A DNA stretch of 64,000 nt, taken from positions 4,402,001-4,466,000 of the forward strand of contig NC_135034.1 in the NCBI RefSeq assembly GCF_051020975.1. The letters run 5' to 3'. Position 1 is the stretch's first letter. Each line of letters starts with the position of its first letter. The notes beneath the pieces are model-generated. The model was given only the letters and a program-made list of their open reading frames with translations. It ran no database searches and was not told the DNA's origin. This DNA comes from Osmia lignaria lignaria (lineage: Eukaryota > Arthropoda > Insecta > Hymenoptera > Megachilidae). The position numbers and the translations under genes are program-made. Of the stretch, positions 23,941 through 37,360 are shown piece by piece.

Positions 23941-26163
23941 GTTCGCCGAGTCGGTAACAGTAGCCAATTCTCGATGTACACGTACAGAGAGGCGAGAAAG
24001 ATTTTTGTTGGAGGAGTAACGAAGCAGCACTCTGTGAATTTTCGATCGGACAGGGAATCAGTAGCTGGCAACGGGCCAGAAATATCTTATCTGGGTACAA
24101 TTTTGGTCGGCAGTCTCGGCGCAAGATCCTAAAGGTAACGGCAATTACGAGTTAAGACGAGAAACGGGGTCGCTACCAGCTCGTTTTCGCTTTGATGAAC
24201 GCGTCAACTTGAAACTTTCCATCGGCAGAACTTCGATCGAACAACTGATAGCTATTTGTCTCTCAAACCTTTTTAAAGCTGTTCGTCCGTCAGTCCGAGT
24301 ACTTTAAGATTACTAATTTTCAAATAATTAAAATCATTTCTATCATTTTACCCCATGGTTCACCGCCAAAGGATTACTTCCCTTTAATTACCGAGAAGGT
24401 GGAATAAGAAGAAAAAAATGACGCGATAAAAACAAGGAAGAAATTATGAAACTGTAAAGTAAAGTTAATTAGCAGGCAGAAAGTTGAGGAACGTGTATTT
24501 CATCCAGGCTTCTCGTTATCTTTTTTCATCCAAGATTTTACATGCTACACCAAAGGGGTTGAAAGGGAATACCAAGCCGTTGTCGACGAAGCTCCGACTC
24601 GTCGTTGAAATCCTTTCCACCCCGTTCACCGTCTGAGACGTTCTTTCTCCTCGTCTCGAGCTTCCCTCGTCACGCAAAAGCGATATCTACGAGGTGTTCC
24701 CCTGCCGCCAACCAACTAATCTGGCTTCATCAAAGTCACTCGATACAAGAGGAGCTTCGTCTAAAGTTAGCACCTTCCTCGACGAGATGGGAACTAGCAA
24801 GCGTTCGTGATCCTCTTCGACCTGGTAATTGCCATGGCTTTTCTTCTCGCTAGATCTTCATCGAGACTCGCCACTTTTCAAATTAAAGCTCATTCGCTGT
24901 ATTTCGTTTCCTCGATCACACCTCGTTAATCCCTATCTCATAAACGACCACCAAGATTTAACCAATTATTTACCCAGCGAACGCTTGCCGAGTTCCTTTC
25001 TCGAAATCTCCATCCTTTTCTTCGGGCTAATTATGGATAAAATTGTTTGGGAAATAAGTAAAGCAAATCCAAGTTCTTGAAAAATTAATTAACACTAATA
25101 AAGGAATAAGCGCGTGAAAACAGCAGGAGGGATCTCTTGAATTTTTAACGAAGCTTAATTAACAATTTCATCATCGAATATCCAATATCCAATTATTCGA
25201 TCCTATCCAGCACGAAAACGAAAAATGAACGTAACGTAAACCATGCTGAGAACACCTTATTAATAAAAATTCAAAATCGAGCAACCATCTGAGATCCATA
25301 TTTTCGTTGGAAATATTTTTCCTAGCTTCGAAAGAGCGGGCAACGAACAATGGAACCGAACCCGCTGATTTATACGACTAATATACCCATTAGAAGAGAT
25401 TTATCGCGGCGAAAGAACGCCGGGGGAAACGTATAATATTTACGTTTTCGAGGCGGTGACAGGCGAGGGTACACACGCGGGGTCAAGTGTGGAAAATGAA
25501 GGGCGAAACGGCGGGGTTGGCAGGTAAGGAAAATAAACGGATGGTGAAGAAGAAAAAGAGAGCTTAGAAACACGAGGGCGCCTGCGGCCACCTACACTTT
25601 TTTCCCTTCTTATCTTTTCGTCCAGGGTGAAAGAGAAAGTGTGCGAGAAAAAGCGTGGAAAATGGGGATGATCTCCGTTGTAAGGCGTGAAGGGAAGAAG
25701 ACGAAGCCTTCCGGCGATCGTTAATTCGTTCGCATTCCACGGTACAATCGAGAAAGTATATTGAATTTTTATATTTCTGTCGATGGAATAAATAGATTAC
25801 TCGGGGAATTAGAAATCGTTCATGTACAAACTTTAACTCTTTAACTCTGAATGGGTTAATCCATGTCTGTTTCGAATGGAGGACGATTAAGTTTGGTTAA
25901 TTGTTCGCGTCAGGAAGGCGATGAAATTGTACGAAAGCCATTTGGTAGCTCGTCTCGAACGCGTGACACGCATAATCGAACGTCTCTGGAGGATTCCAGC
26001 GAATGGGTTGAACGTAGTACTGCGATCTACTCGGAGTGGTAGAAAGCATCGTCGATTAATTATTTATACAGCGTCGATGTCGAACGCCCTTCCCTACATC
26101 CCGTCTGACGTTTTGCACCGACCTTTCCGGCGATTCGTTTAATTAGGTTAATTTAATTAAATT

Positions 26164-26262
26164 TCATCCCGGTCTAATTAGTTGCGCAACATCCTCGAGC
26201 AAAGCTAAAAGGACTGAACCCTCTGTTCGCCGTTGTTGCAGCGTGTAACGAACTCTCGCTTT
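26164..26262 (-). CDS. Candidate terminal exon, unknown product
   Basis: Minus-strand acceptor CTCGTCTACCTCTTTTTCAG is excellent. Directly after it, in phase 0, a frame of 32 codons reads KARVRYTLQQRRTEG.. LLALLEDVAQLIRPG and ends in TGA at 26164. The second half is a good amphipathic helix. A second frame across the same place (26174-26434) is also open and contains an Asp/Ser-rich run (NDDDDSTLHSSSTSFSES). Only the phase-0 frame needs the splice site. No family is recognised and no nearby polyadenylation signal was found. Confidence 0.25.
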   Translation of the reverse strand, partial: KARVRYTLQQRRTEGSVLLALLEDVAQLIRPG

Positions 26263-26439
26263 CTGAAAAAGAGGTAGACGAGGAATGAAGGGTGGAATCG
26301 TCGTCGTCGTTCGAAAATAAAAGATCCCTCGCGTGCGACTCGTAATTATTGAAAGCTTCGATTCCCCGAGGGTGGTAGAATTTTATGCGGCGGATCGTTT
26401 GCAGAATTTTTAAGAAGTCGTTCTTCCCGAACACCTACC

Positions 26440-29400
26440 CTCGGCAAAATGCTCGCTGAATTTTACAGCTCAGCCACGGTTAAAATCGCTTCCCGTACCC
26501 TCGTTTCCTCGAACATGTTATAGCCTGGATATTTTAGATAGGAAAGAGGCTACGTTACGATTATAATTCTTCCACGACGCCGGCGCGAATGTGTAATAAA
26601 AGGTGAAGGGTATTTTTATATTTTCCCGGTAGACATGGATTACCACTTTTGTATACTGAAATTAATTTTCTTCTTTTCTGAAATAATCCTCTCTATGTGT
26701 AGTATGGATATATATAGATCACTTTTGAAAGCATTATAATAATTTTATAAAACCATCGCTGTAGTTATTTCACATAGCGAAATTCGCGCGTGATTCATTC
26801 GGAATCGCAGCGTACAGACTGCAGACCATCTACGGTCGATTAAAAAGTCGATAACAGTCGACGGAGCATCCCTTTCATCGAGAACAATGACTAGAGGGTG
26901 GTAGAAAAGATAGAAAAGAGTGAGGGTCGCGCCAGAGGGGGTTAAAAACTGGAGAATCCTGTTTCACAACCCCTTTCGGGATAACCAAGTCTCCCTCTTC
27001 TACCTTCCAGACAGTCTTTCCCTCTCCCTTTCCCTTTCCCTGTCGTTCGTCTCGTCTGCTTCCGGCGCCGCATGCATTTCACCGTAAATAATGGGGCCAC
27101 GTGTCAGTCAGCTAGAAGGAAGAGGAAAAACAACCCTTTCCTCTCGCTCTTTTTTTTCCCGTCCCGCGCCACCAGAGAGATACGAGAATTTTTCGAGAGA
27201 TCAACCCTCCGCATTCGAGTCGCAAACACCGCTATCGATCTTCGATATAGAACTGTCGAGTGTTTGGACGTTTCTCGAACGCGATGCTCGACAAAATGTG
27301 TTTCACGAGCTTCGCGAATTAATGTTGAACGAGTGGTGTTTCGTTGCGTATGAAAGCTACCATTTACCACCGCCGTAAAATGTAACAAATAATCGGATAT
27401 TCGGTCAAATATTACATTTTCTGTACTTGAAATATTTCAACATATACCAAATTAACTTTTCTGGATTCGAGGATGCCGAAAATGATGAATTATGATACGT
27501 GATATTTTGGTAATGAAAAAAAGATTCCCTTTGCGCAACAACTTTAGATATAATTCACAGTTTTTCAAAAGATATCCGATCGGTCGACAAATTTTTGATC
27601 GTATTTAAAGAAAATACCGTACCGCATTGGCTCGAGTACGCTCCATGAAAAAAGAAATAATTAATTACGTGCGCGAGGGAATAAAGCCCAAAGGCCCTTC
27701 AGGTTTTCCGGTTGGACCTCATTAATACCTTTCCGCCCAATATTTACTTTTGCCGTACTTATTACCGTTAATGATCTTAATGGAACGGTTAAGTGCCAGC
27801 GGAATCGTTGGATAAAAAGCGCTCCTCTTCCATTTTTACGGTGGAAAAAATCTGACGGGCAAATGAAATAGAGAGGAAAAAAGAGATTCGTTCCATGAAT
27901 CAACCGACAGTTTCTGGCAGTGGTTTGATATGCGACCAGACACACTATATATTTCCCTTTTTGTGCAGAATTTTTGAAAAATTTAAGGTATTCATTAAAA
28001 ATAAATAAATCATAGTTCAATCTACTAAAAAATTCTAATTATCCTCAAAAAACATACTTTCCATCCCTAAATTCCATTGAACCTGACGGTGTTGAAAAAT
28101 TCCTTCAAAACGAATTGTTAACAAATTTTTAATTATCTGTTTCACTTCGCCGTGTCATTTCACACACACGTGCCAATGCATATCTATAACGTAACTGCTG
28201 AATATAAAAGAAGGCTCTGTTTTCCATTGGAAAATGCTTTTTCATTGATTCTTCCACCCCTTTGGTTCGTACATTGGGGACAGCATCCCGCGTGTCGTTA
28301 ATATTTAATCGTTAATTTTATTCGACTAGTGCACACACACCAGCATACTGTTGTCCGCGGTACAATAGCTCGCTCTAAACACGTTTTCCCCGCGATTTTC
28401 CCCGTCAGGAAAATCACTGGCACGATGACTCGGATGCCATTATACACGGCCGATTTTTCCATTACATTCCCCAGGGAAATATCGTTAATTTTTAACGGCA
28501 CCCCCGATGAGCATTCGTTACAATGAAACCATCGAATTTTCCACGTGAAAGTTTCCCGGAAAATGCTCGTACTTGAACAAGCGTTCAATTTATGTTAGCC
28601 GCAAGGGTGAACGCGAAATCCACTACTAAATGTGTCAATGACTATTCGATGCTGTGCAACCATAATACCGATATCAAATTTACGCAATTATTGGCTGTAA
28701 ATTACCTCGGCTTCGATTAAGTACAGAATAACAAAATTTCTGAAATAAAATATTAATTTTAGTTGTCATCGAATATTCAACGTCAAATACCCGTATTAAT
28801 GGAGGTTGAAAAGTTAAAGGTTCGAAAATTTTGCTAATCAATAAATTCCGAATATTGATTCCGTTAAACCGGGATAGGGGAATTGCAAAAATTGTTCGAC
28901 AATTCACAGGTGCCTGATACTCGCAAAAATAGATTTGTCACATATTCGGATAGCAAAACTGAAAAGTGCAGACGGTTTATACGCGATAAAACCGTACCGT
29001 ATAAAACGTATGGAGAGATTAAACTGACAAAGATAAAGATAAACGTTTGTTTTAACACGGATTTTTGTTTCGCTAATCCATTGGATACTTCAACAAATGT
29101 TCCGCCTCGAAAATATTCCGGCTAGAGATACAGCTTTTCCCGGTTTTCTCTATGAGCCTTTGGTTGAGCTATATGTATAATAATTACCGGTTACAGAAAC
29201 ATTCCACGATTCTAATTTTAAATAATCCATTTTGAACTTGTATTTAAATGACCAGCAAATATCTGCTATAATAAAGAATCCAAAAAGTTTTCAAAGCATC
29301 TGTTTCTTGATTTTCCATTTAACTCTGTTTTAAAAATGAATTGCGACTTCATGAACTTCGGAAGCATCCAGTAAAGAACGATATCCGGTGGCATTAATGC

Positions 29401-31435
29401 GAGAAATGATATTTATCAAACGTTGCTGCTCGCGTTTCGAGTTAATAACGTTATCCCTGTTTTTATCTTAACGATGCAAAAGACCGCTGTCGAGTCGCAA
29501 CGGAAGTGTAAAGCTCGACGGAGCCGATAAAAATTGCAGCTTCGAAAGGAGATGGTAGCCAACTTCCGGTTAGCTTTCCAACAGGAGTATTTCATTTGCC
29601 CAGCACAAACGGTAACGCGGTCGATCGTTTCCCTTTTCCCTCTTGGCGAAAAAAGTTATGAAAGTTAAGGGAACCGACTGTAAAATCTAAATTAAAGCCG
29701 GAAATTTGAACACCAAAGGATAGAGGATAAATTAGACAAACTCTCGGGCTAAAATTTTCCGGTTCTTTTTTTCTTTTACCGACTCGTCGAATCCGTTTCG
29801 TTATTTCTCTCCTTTCTTTTCTATGAAAAAACGCAGGTATCATTTTTGCTAGACGCGGACCGTTTAAATATTTTAGTAGCGATTGTTTGAACGTGACTCG
29901 AAAGATATTGGAGAAAAATTGAACGATATTCGAAAGTTCGAAAAGCAAACGATATTTCGATTGTCGATCGTTTCTCAATTAGCAGGAGAAATGAAATAAA
30001 ACAGCCGTGTAATTATTGCATCGGAATAATTATTTGAATAAACACGCTCGTGGTATATTTTGCTTCGAAATAAATTAAAATCTAACCGCTGAAATTGCTC
30101 GTGCGCTAATTAAACGTATCGTTGTGAAAAAGCAGTAATTGCCTGAAAATTATTATAACACTTTATACACCGGAAATAATACGAATCGTATGCGCCTGGT
30201 GGTTTATAATGGAACCTTCCACCTGGATTTCAGGGAATCTCTCACACGTTATAGTTTTCATTACAAATTTTTCTATTTACCCTATCCTATGGGGATGGCT
30301 TGTATTTTTAAAAGTAACAAGAATACGAAGAATAAATGTGTTCGAATCACGAATATCTTATAAAAGTGCTCACTTCCGGAGCATTTATGGCGATTTATCG
30401 CCATTAGCTGACACTATAACTCAGGGTGACGTTTTTTTTCTCTACCCCAAGGGTGGCAAGGGCTGCGAAGGTGGCATTGCACGAATACTCCGTAAATTCC
30501 ACCGAGTCAAGCCCTCGAGGCAGAAACTTCAAAACATAAGAAGACTTCCGTTCTTTCTTAATACTTTTTTCCCTCCTTTTATTACTAGGAAGAATATAGG
30601 GCAAATACCTTCGTCCAGAATGGAATCAAGACTCGATTTAATCTAGGAGACCGTTTAGCCTGGCTGTTCGGTCGTGGAATTTTTCAAACGCGAATATTTG
30701 TCGAGCTTCGCAGCACGCTGGAGAAATTAACCGCATTTCCTGCCAACCACCGCCTCTTCGCTTCCGCCTTTAATCGACCGCCTTTTTCACTTAATTCGAG
30801 CCATTGCGGGGAAAAGATACCGTGTATTCGAGATTTATGAAATTATATTTCAAATGAACTCGTGTTAACCAATTTAATGCTTACTATGATATACATACGC
30901 GTTTGAAACGATGATAATAATTTTGTAAATAAAATCGAGACAGCTTGCGTACAATTTTTATACACGTCCCTACGTGCACAAAGAGTTTTTCACCAAGAGT
31001 TTAGCGTTTTACGATTTTTTTAATTATAAAGTTTCAAGCGTTCGCTCGGAAAACAAGGAGCTCTCTTTGAGCGTGGTAAAAACGTCGAGCTAAAATCTTC
31101 TTCAATTACAGCGGAAGTACGAACAAGTACACCTTCCACCCACTCGTTTCACCCTTCAAGCCCAACCCCACGAGTGTAACATCTTTTTTCCGAGGCAATT
31201 CAGTAGGTGCGTCTTGAGTGTATGGGATACAAAACTCTTTGATGAATCCGCCAATTTTTGTACCCTCGAAACTAATTACTCTGCTGTATTTCAAGTACCA
31301 ATACTCAGAGATAAATAAAATCAATTAGAATGTTGTCGTTCCGGTAATGAATGAGAAAGGCAGAAATTTCCTAACAATAAGGATTATTCTAACGAATATG
31401 AATTATAATTAATTAGTCTGAGACAGTCTCAAGAG
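26440..31435. other. AT-rich noncoding stretch
   Basis: I see no supportable gene. Contents are a short TCCCTT repeat at about 27025-27040, a (CA)n tract at about 28331-28339, long AT-rich runs from 27.4 to 29.4 kb, and a small hairpin ATGGCGA-TTTA-TCGCCAT at about 30387-30404. Frames above 100 codons at 27661-28020, 29592-29978 and 30209-30646 lack starts, splice sites and recognisable motifs. Confidence 0.55.
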
Positions 31436-31439
31436 CAAA

Positions 31440-31560
31440 ATACAGTTTCAGAAATGTAGAACAAGATGGTGCATGCGTCCCATTTGGGCCAAAGAAAGTT
31501 ACCAAATGGTGTTGGAAAAGCTAAGTGCAGGAAACGTTGCTTTGCAAGAAGATACTAAGC
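31440..31560 (+). pseudogene. Coding-like fragment, possible relic
   Basis: CpG-poor compared with its surroundings. A frame through this stretch reads PIWAKESYQMVLEKLSAGNV, which suggests a small helical domain. It loosely recalls the helix-turn-helix of pogo-type transposases, but I cannot verify that. The neighbouring frame is open for only about 20 codons. It lies about 140-260 bases upstream of the exon candidate at 31699 on the same strand. Confidence 0.15.
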
Positions 31561-31698
31561 TCAAAACAAGTGTGAACAAAAGAATATACGTCCTTTTCAT
31601 AATTATAAGATACAGTACAAGTGTAAGGCTTATGGTTTCACGTGCAACTACGCTTAATATCTATTTCTCTTTTTTGCTGCAATGAATTGTACTTACAG

Positions 31699-31796
31699 TA
31701 CGTTTATATTTTCAAGAATTTCCTCTGCCTTACCTTGAATTAAATAAAAAGCTTAACATCTTAGAAATGAAAATTGAGCAAATAAAATTGCAAAAA
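31699..31796 (+). CDS. Candidate 98-bp exon encoding an amphipathic helix
   Basis: A pyrimidine-rich tract (CTATTTCTCTTTTTTGCTGC) precedes TTGTACTTACAG at the acceptor, and the exon ends at CAAAAA|GTAAGTATT. One frame is open across the exon: two carried bases, then 32 codons. It reads RLYFQEFPLPYLELNKK and continues LNILEMKIEQIKLQK, a strongly charged heptad-like helix. Such helices are common at the C-terminus of insect MADF or Myb/SANT-like proteins; that comparison is inference. CpG is nearly absent, unlike the surrounding DNA, which supports a different origin or constraint. The upstream helical fragment at about 31480-31545 may belong to the same unit. A decayed transposon-derived gene is the chief alternative. 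Confidence 0.33.
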
Positions 31797-31957
31797 GTAA
31801 GTATTTACTTACTAAAATATGTAAATTTAGCTGTAGAAAATTTCTGGTTGAATAACCAGAAAAGTTGAACTATTATTCACCGATTGCTGGCAATATATAC
31901 GATACAGAACACGACTAAAACGACGTGTCGTTGGCACGACGTAATTTTATTGTGTAT

Positions 31958-31974
31958 ACCCCTTTCAGAGGGGT
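31958..31974. repeat. GC-rich hairpin ACCCCT-TTCAG-AGGGGT
   Basis: Six perfect base pairs around a five-base loop; one of several places where CCCCTTT or AAAGGGG occurs in the window. Confidence 0.8.
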
Positions 31975-32759
31975 GGCTCGTAAGAGAAACGCGTGACAAC
32001 GGGTACCGAGGCCCGTTTACAATTGCCATTCGCAGTCGTAACGCAAATTTTATTTGTCAAATGTATAAACGGCAAACGGGCGTGTGACGTTGGCATAAAC
32101 GTCAGCCATTTCCAGCTTCGTATCGCTCACTTTCCCCCGGGTTTCCTCCCTCTCGCCACGCACCAGCAGTTTTCACGGATACGAGAAAATTCACGGAAAA
32201 ACGACTCGTGCTCCCTCTGCGACTCTGTCGTTACGTCATTAGCGTCGTCAGCTCGTTTGCGATACCATTCGACCCACCACCATTTCACCACTTTAGACCA
32301 ATCGTTGGAAATTTAAAAAATTCTCTGACACTGCTTTTCACTCGTCTCGTATTCTACTGCCTTATCGCATTTTCACCAGTTTTTTCTTTCAAAATTCATT
32401 AACAATTCCCCTGATTCATTTCATTAGAAATACTTGTCGTACCGTATACGAGATGTTGTAACGAGTAATTTCATGAAGCGTGGTAGACGATGGAAGCGAA
32501 CGTCAGCTCGTCGACGTCGGCACGCAGGTCTGCGGTTGCTAGAGGGGTCGTCTAAAGAGGCAATCGTGGTAAATTTAGGGAAAATCCGAGGAGGACGTCG
32601 AGCTGGCATCAGCGTCGTCGATTCTCTCGTTACGTCATTAACGTCGCCGACACAATGTGTCCTGAGTTCGTTACCGCGAGTGCGATCGCTCGCGACACTC
32701 TCCGGCTCCTCTCCTCTACGACCTCGTTACGCTGCTGCACTCCCATTAGAGGAAAATTG

Positions 32760-33530
32760 ATAGTGACTATCTCTCTCTATCTTCCTTACCCACCTCCTCC
32801 TGCACCCCTTTACACTTCGCCCACCTTGCTAGTAGGTAACCCTCTTTCACCCATTTCTCTCCGTATCTCTTGTGTGCCTCCGCTGATCCTTATTGCTCTT
32901 CCACTTTCTTCCCGAAGCGTATATCTTGTTTCTTTGTTACCGAATCCCTTGTCTTCCTACTTCTCTATCACCGCTGCTTATCGCTTCGCTGTTTATCTGT
33001 CGCTCGCTACGCGTTTCTGTTTTTCTGCCCTTTAACAACTCTCTGTTTCTGCATTCTAGCATCGAGCAGCATCTTACCCCGGCTACCTTTCTTCTTCCGT
33101 TTCTTCCGCCTCGCCTGCTTTCCCCTTCTGTTTTTCCCACGATCTTATTGTGCTTAGTCTTTCATTTCCCCTCGCTGCATTTTCATTTTTCTTCTACCGT
33201 GGCCACTGAACTCGTGATCTTTTTTAGACCAACCGGTCTGGAAGTTACTTTATCTGTTTATACGTTTTGTTTTGGAAGCTTTCTACTATTTTCAGGGAAT
33301 TCACTGTATCTCCGCTTCTTTGTCCCCTTTTAATTTCTACTTTTCTATTATGTTTATTTGAAAAGTTCTTTTTCCTGGCGTCTACCTTCCTTCTGTTTTT
33401 CTCACTTTCCTTTTACCTAACGTTTCCCGTACTTTTGCTATCTTTCTTATTTCCCGCTTTCACGTTTTATTTCCTTTTTGTTACGTAAGCGCTTTCTTTC
33501 TAAGCCATCATTCGATTTTTTTCTATTTTG
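32760..33530. repeat. Polypyrimidine-rich block on the plus strand
   Basis: About 750 bases are dominated by C and T on the plus strand, with runs such as CTCTCTCTATCTTCC. Long plus-strand frames here (up to 146 codons) are rich in Leu, Phe and Ser as a direct result and should not be read as membrane proteins. Several acceptor-like sites occur (ending 33060 and 33296), as expected in such sequence. Confidence 0.8.
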
Positions 33531-36500
33531 TATCGGAGCGCGATCGATTATTACACTGCCGGACCATTGTAAGTCTATACTACTGCGGGAACCGATTGCA
33601 ACAGTACCTAGTGATAATAATTTGCAACAAATTTCTTTGAAGTAGCTTTAATTTTGGCGATTCCTATATTACTATATTCCCTTGGTCCATCTATCTTTTA
33701 TCATTTCCATCTTCACGTTATCCGCTTCCAAAGCAGCGGCAAGAGTCGCAGAGAAATTGGCGTGAAATTAATGAAGCCACGGTAAGCGAGACATTAACGA
33801 TCATTCGTAGTGAATTATGTTTGGAATGATTGGAACAGCGAGCGAGCTGGATGGCAAAAGGAAATGTAGCGCTTTCAACGTTGGGGACATAGTCAAGGAA
33901 TTTCGACGATCGTTTCTGATAAATCGTCGAACCGTAATTTATGAATGGCGAGGAGTTATCGTCCCCCATGGAATACCTTGCGGAGTGTTTACTTCGCTCG
34001 GAACGTTTGCTAAATCTTTCGCGATCAATTGGCTCCTTTTTGTCGGGTCTCAGTGAATTACACCGGCGCGCTGTGCACTTTCCAAGTAATTTATTTCTCG
34101 TGTCGAACGTTTCTTTCCCAGATACGAGAAAGGAGCTTTTCATGGCTCCCTGATGAAGCTTTAATGACGGTTTCTTTCCTACCCGGCTCTCGATGCTCCT
34201 CGTAAATGCACGACTTAAGGAGAAAATTTTCAAGTGAAAATCCCTATTAAAAGTAACATATGGTTCATAGAAAAGCTACTAGTTTATAGAATTCTATCTA
34301 TCCATCTATCGTTCAACGAATCACACGCTCGTTCGTCTACGAAACTTATTATCACGAATATTGCACTCGATCGAATTATACGATCAATAAAGATTCTCTT
34401 GAAACGTAAAGAGCTTCGTAATAGAGAATTACTTCAACTTCCTCCATTATTTTTATACCTCCATCTCGTAATCGATTCAGGATATGCAAGACCTTACGAT
34501 CGTAGAATTAACGCGATCGGGGAAACGACATATTAACGAGCAGGACGATTATTGGAACTGAATTATGTCGTCGACGATTTAAGTACCATTAAGGTACGTC
34601 GTGTAACATAAACCTTACTCGAAGGAAAGCGTAGTAACTCTTGAAATGCGCCATTTACTGGAAAAAATTCTCCACTTTCACTTAAGTCCACTCGAATTTC
34701 TGTGCTTTCAAATCGAACAACGATCGATGATGATTAGAGGAACGAAAACAAGATTATTCGACTAAAAGACGTGTAAATCCCTGGAAACGGACTATCGAAA
34801 CTGCTGCATCGTATCAGAACCGACAGGTGTGCTGATGACTTTATACTTCGCTCGATAACTATTAAAGGAACAATGGGTGGAGTTCTGGACGAAGTTAGTT
34901 GCTAGCAAATTACCGGTACACATCGGTACAAGTGGCCGAAATTTCGTGCTTTCCAGGGTAATTGAGGGTTTCGCTACTTCCTCTGGCGAACAATGTAAAA
35001 ATCAGCGCACCGAAATACGATACGCCGTAACTGAACAAACTGTTGCGATTAATCTGCTTTCGAGCGAACTTTAAACGATTTGTTAAAGTAACTTTGCAAA
35101 CAGTTTCGGGTATTTTTTAAAACGTATCCTGAATAAAATTCTCTCGACAGAGATCCATCGCAATAAAACGATCGAATGAAGGGAAATTCTAAGGAGATTT
35201 TCACGGTACAGCGGTAAATAATTATGCCACAATGGTGCCTTGTTAGCGTCACCTGTAGCGAAAGAAAAACGAAAGAGAAAAGAAAGAAATAGGAAGTTGG
35301 CTCATTTCGCATGCACCTGGCGATAGAGAGAGCTCACGTAATTTCAAGCTCATTCAGTCGCAGCTACATAAAGATGGTCATAAAAAGGAAGCTCTCGACG
35401 AACGAGAGACCGGAAATTAATGTCCTACCCGACGTTTCTCGCACTGCCAACCGAGAAGAAGGCAGAGAATTTTACTCTCTTGTCACGCTGTACGCCTTTC
35501 CAGCGACAAATGACTGCGAGAACGCAGTTACCTTATCGTATACCTAAGGTTTCCTCCGTCCTGCCGAGCCGGCCACGATACACCTTCGCTAAAACCTGAA
35601 CAATGCATCCACCCCGTTCACTTTATGGTTTCTACGTGAAAAAATAACCCCTCCAAGTGAATTTCACGACTACTTAAGTGGTGAACTATGACGATGATAA
35701 TTGTCCTACGTTCCACTAACAGAATCTTCGTGTACTTAATAGGAATTACACGCTAGTCCATAATAAAAAATTGAAACGCCGTCTGATTATCCAACGATCG
35801 AAGACGAGGGTGAGGGTTTTTTTGTTGCCAATGGCAGCTCGATTTCCATCTGAGCCGCCATAGGGTTTACTCGCATGAAAGGCGATGGCGATGGCGACAC
35901 CTTTATAGATCGCGGATTTGCATAATCCCGCGTAGGCGTATTCCGGCCGGGTGAAGTAAAACCGCGTTGATTGTCATTCAAATTGCTGAATCCTTGGCGC
36001 GGGGAACTTGGTCGAAATGAAAAATACACTTTCTTTGTCTCTACCTCTCTCCGTCCGTCCCCTGGCGTTCTATCGTTCGTTTCCCGTTTCATTCTCCGCG
36101 CGCGTACAATTGAACATTTCTGCTCGAAATAGAACGATTTATTAAAGCTATTCGTCCGACGATAATTCACGATCCTCAATAACGCGTAGTCGCGTTAATT
36201 GCCGTTTTAATTGCGAACCACCCGCCTAAGTCTTTCCGCGAAGATTCTATTTAAAGAAGAACGAGATTCCCCACCCCCTCGATCCTTTCAGAACCCGCCA
36301 TCCAGCCGTTCGACTCTTTAATCTCGTTCCCTCTTCCTTCTCGTTCGGCGTTTAATCTCGGAACAGTCAGCCGTAATCATTGTATACCTTTGCCTCTTCT
36401 GTTACCACGTCAGGCTTAATTACATTAATTATCGCCACGTCGGTCGAGCGACAAAGTCGCGGTCGTCTTTGTCAAAGGCTCGCTTATTCCATCCACTCGT

Positions 36501-37300
36501 GCCTCCCTTTCGTTTCCGGATTAACGTTGTTATATGATAATTTATCAGATTGATTGCTGTAGGCATTGAAGAGAGTAATCGTCTAGATGTTAACAAAACT
36601 CTTCAGTTCTAAAGATACAGGAGTTAAGAGCCTCCTTGACAGAAAATTGCTAAAAAATATTACGTGCAAAGTCAAAGGAAAGCGAAAAAAGAATCAAAGA
36701 TTTTGTTTCTCCAAAAGTAGAACGAACTGAGAGGAAAGGGAAGAAAGAAGAAAAACAACGGGGTTAAAGAGAAAAAAGTGTGAGGGAAGAAGTACGATTC
36801 CGTTAAAAGTTCAAGCGATTAATTAATGCCGTGACAGAAGAGCCCTCCTTTCACCCTCACGATTCACCTCTTTTTCCTACTTTTCCTTGAATTTCGTCCT
36901 CGTTACTTTCTTCAAATTCGCGCACCCAAGAAATCGGTTTGCCGCCAAAGGCGAAGCTTTTTGGTAGCCGTTCATTTACTTGCAAATTCCACGGGTTTCG
37001 TCCGCGAGCAGGGTTGGAAATTTTCCTCGAGGGGTTGAAACGACGAAATAGCTTGTTTCGTAACATTTATCGCCGGCTCGCGAAGAAAACCGGCCTGAAA
37101 TTTATGCCAGCCAAGATACGACAACTTTCCACCAAGATTCGCCAGCCTTCGCCCCAACCCCGGCAAGTTTTCTGGTAAACACCAGCAGGAAAACGACTCG
37201 TTTAGCAAAAATTACACCGTATTCTCTGAACAGTCCAACAGGATGAAGTTTGTATTTTATTCAACGGCCGGCAAGTTATTTTACCCGAGCACGGTTCGTC
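33531..37300. other. Noncoding stretch
   Basis: I see no supportable gene. It contains a short GGCGAT repeat (35881-35897) and ordinary CpG-rich, AT-biased sequence. A 171-codon minus frame at 33718-34233 has open frames opposite it on the plus strand and no splice or start support. Confidence 0.55.
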
Positions 37301-37334
37301 GAAGAATTCTGTCTTCGCCTAAACACGCTTCCGT

Positions 37335-37357
37335 CCCTCGTATACTTTCAGGTAAGA
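37335..37357 (+). other. Possible recursive-splice (ratchet) site
   Basis: The sequence CCCTCGTATACTTTCAG|GTAAGA places an acceptor directly against a strong donor at 37351/37352. This is the zero-length-exon arrangement used to remove long insect introns in steps. It fits a window that may be deep inside a plus-strand intron, but a chance match cannot be excluded. Confidence 0.25.
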
Positions 37358-37360
37358 CCG

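Noticed and set aside
33267..33488. Hydrophobic frames in the pyrimidine block read as membrane proteins
   Set aside because: Phe/Leu/Ser content is forced by C/T-rich sequence; no charged loops, start or family.
33718..34233. 171-codon minus frame
   Set aside because: Two plus-strand frames are open across the same bases; no start context, splice site or motif.
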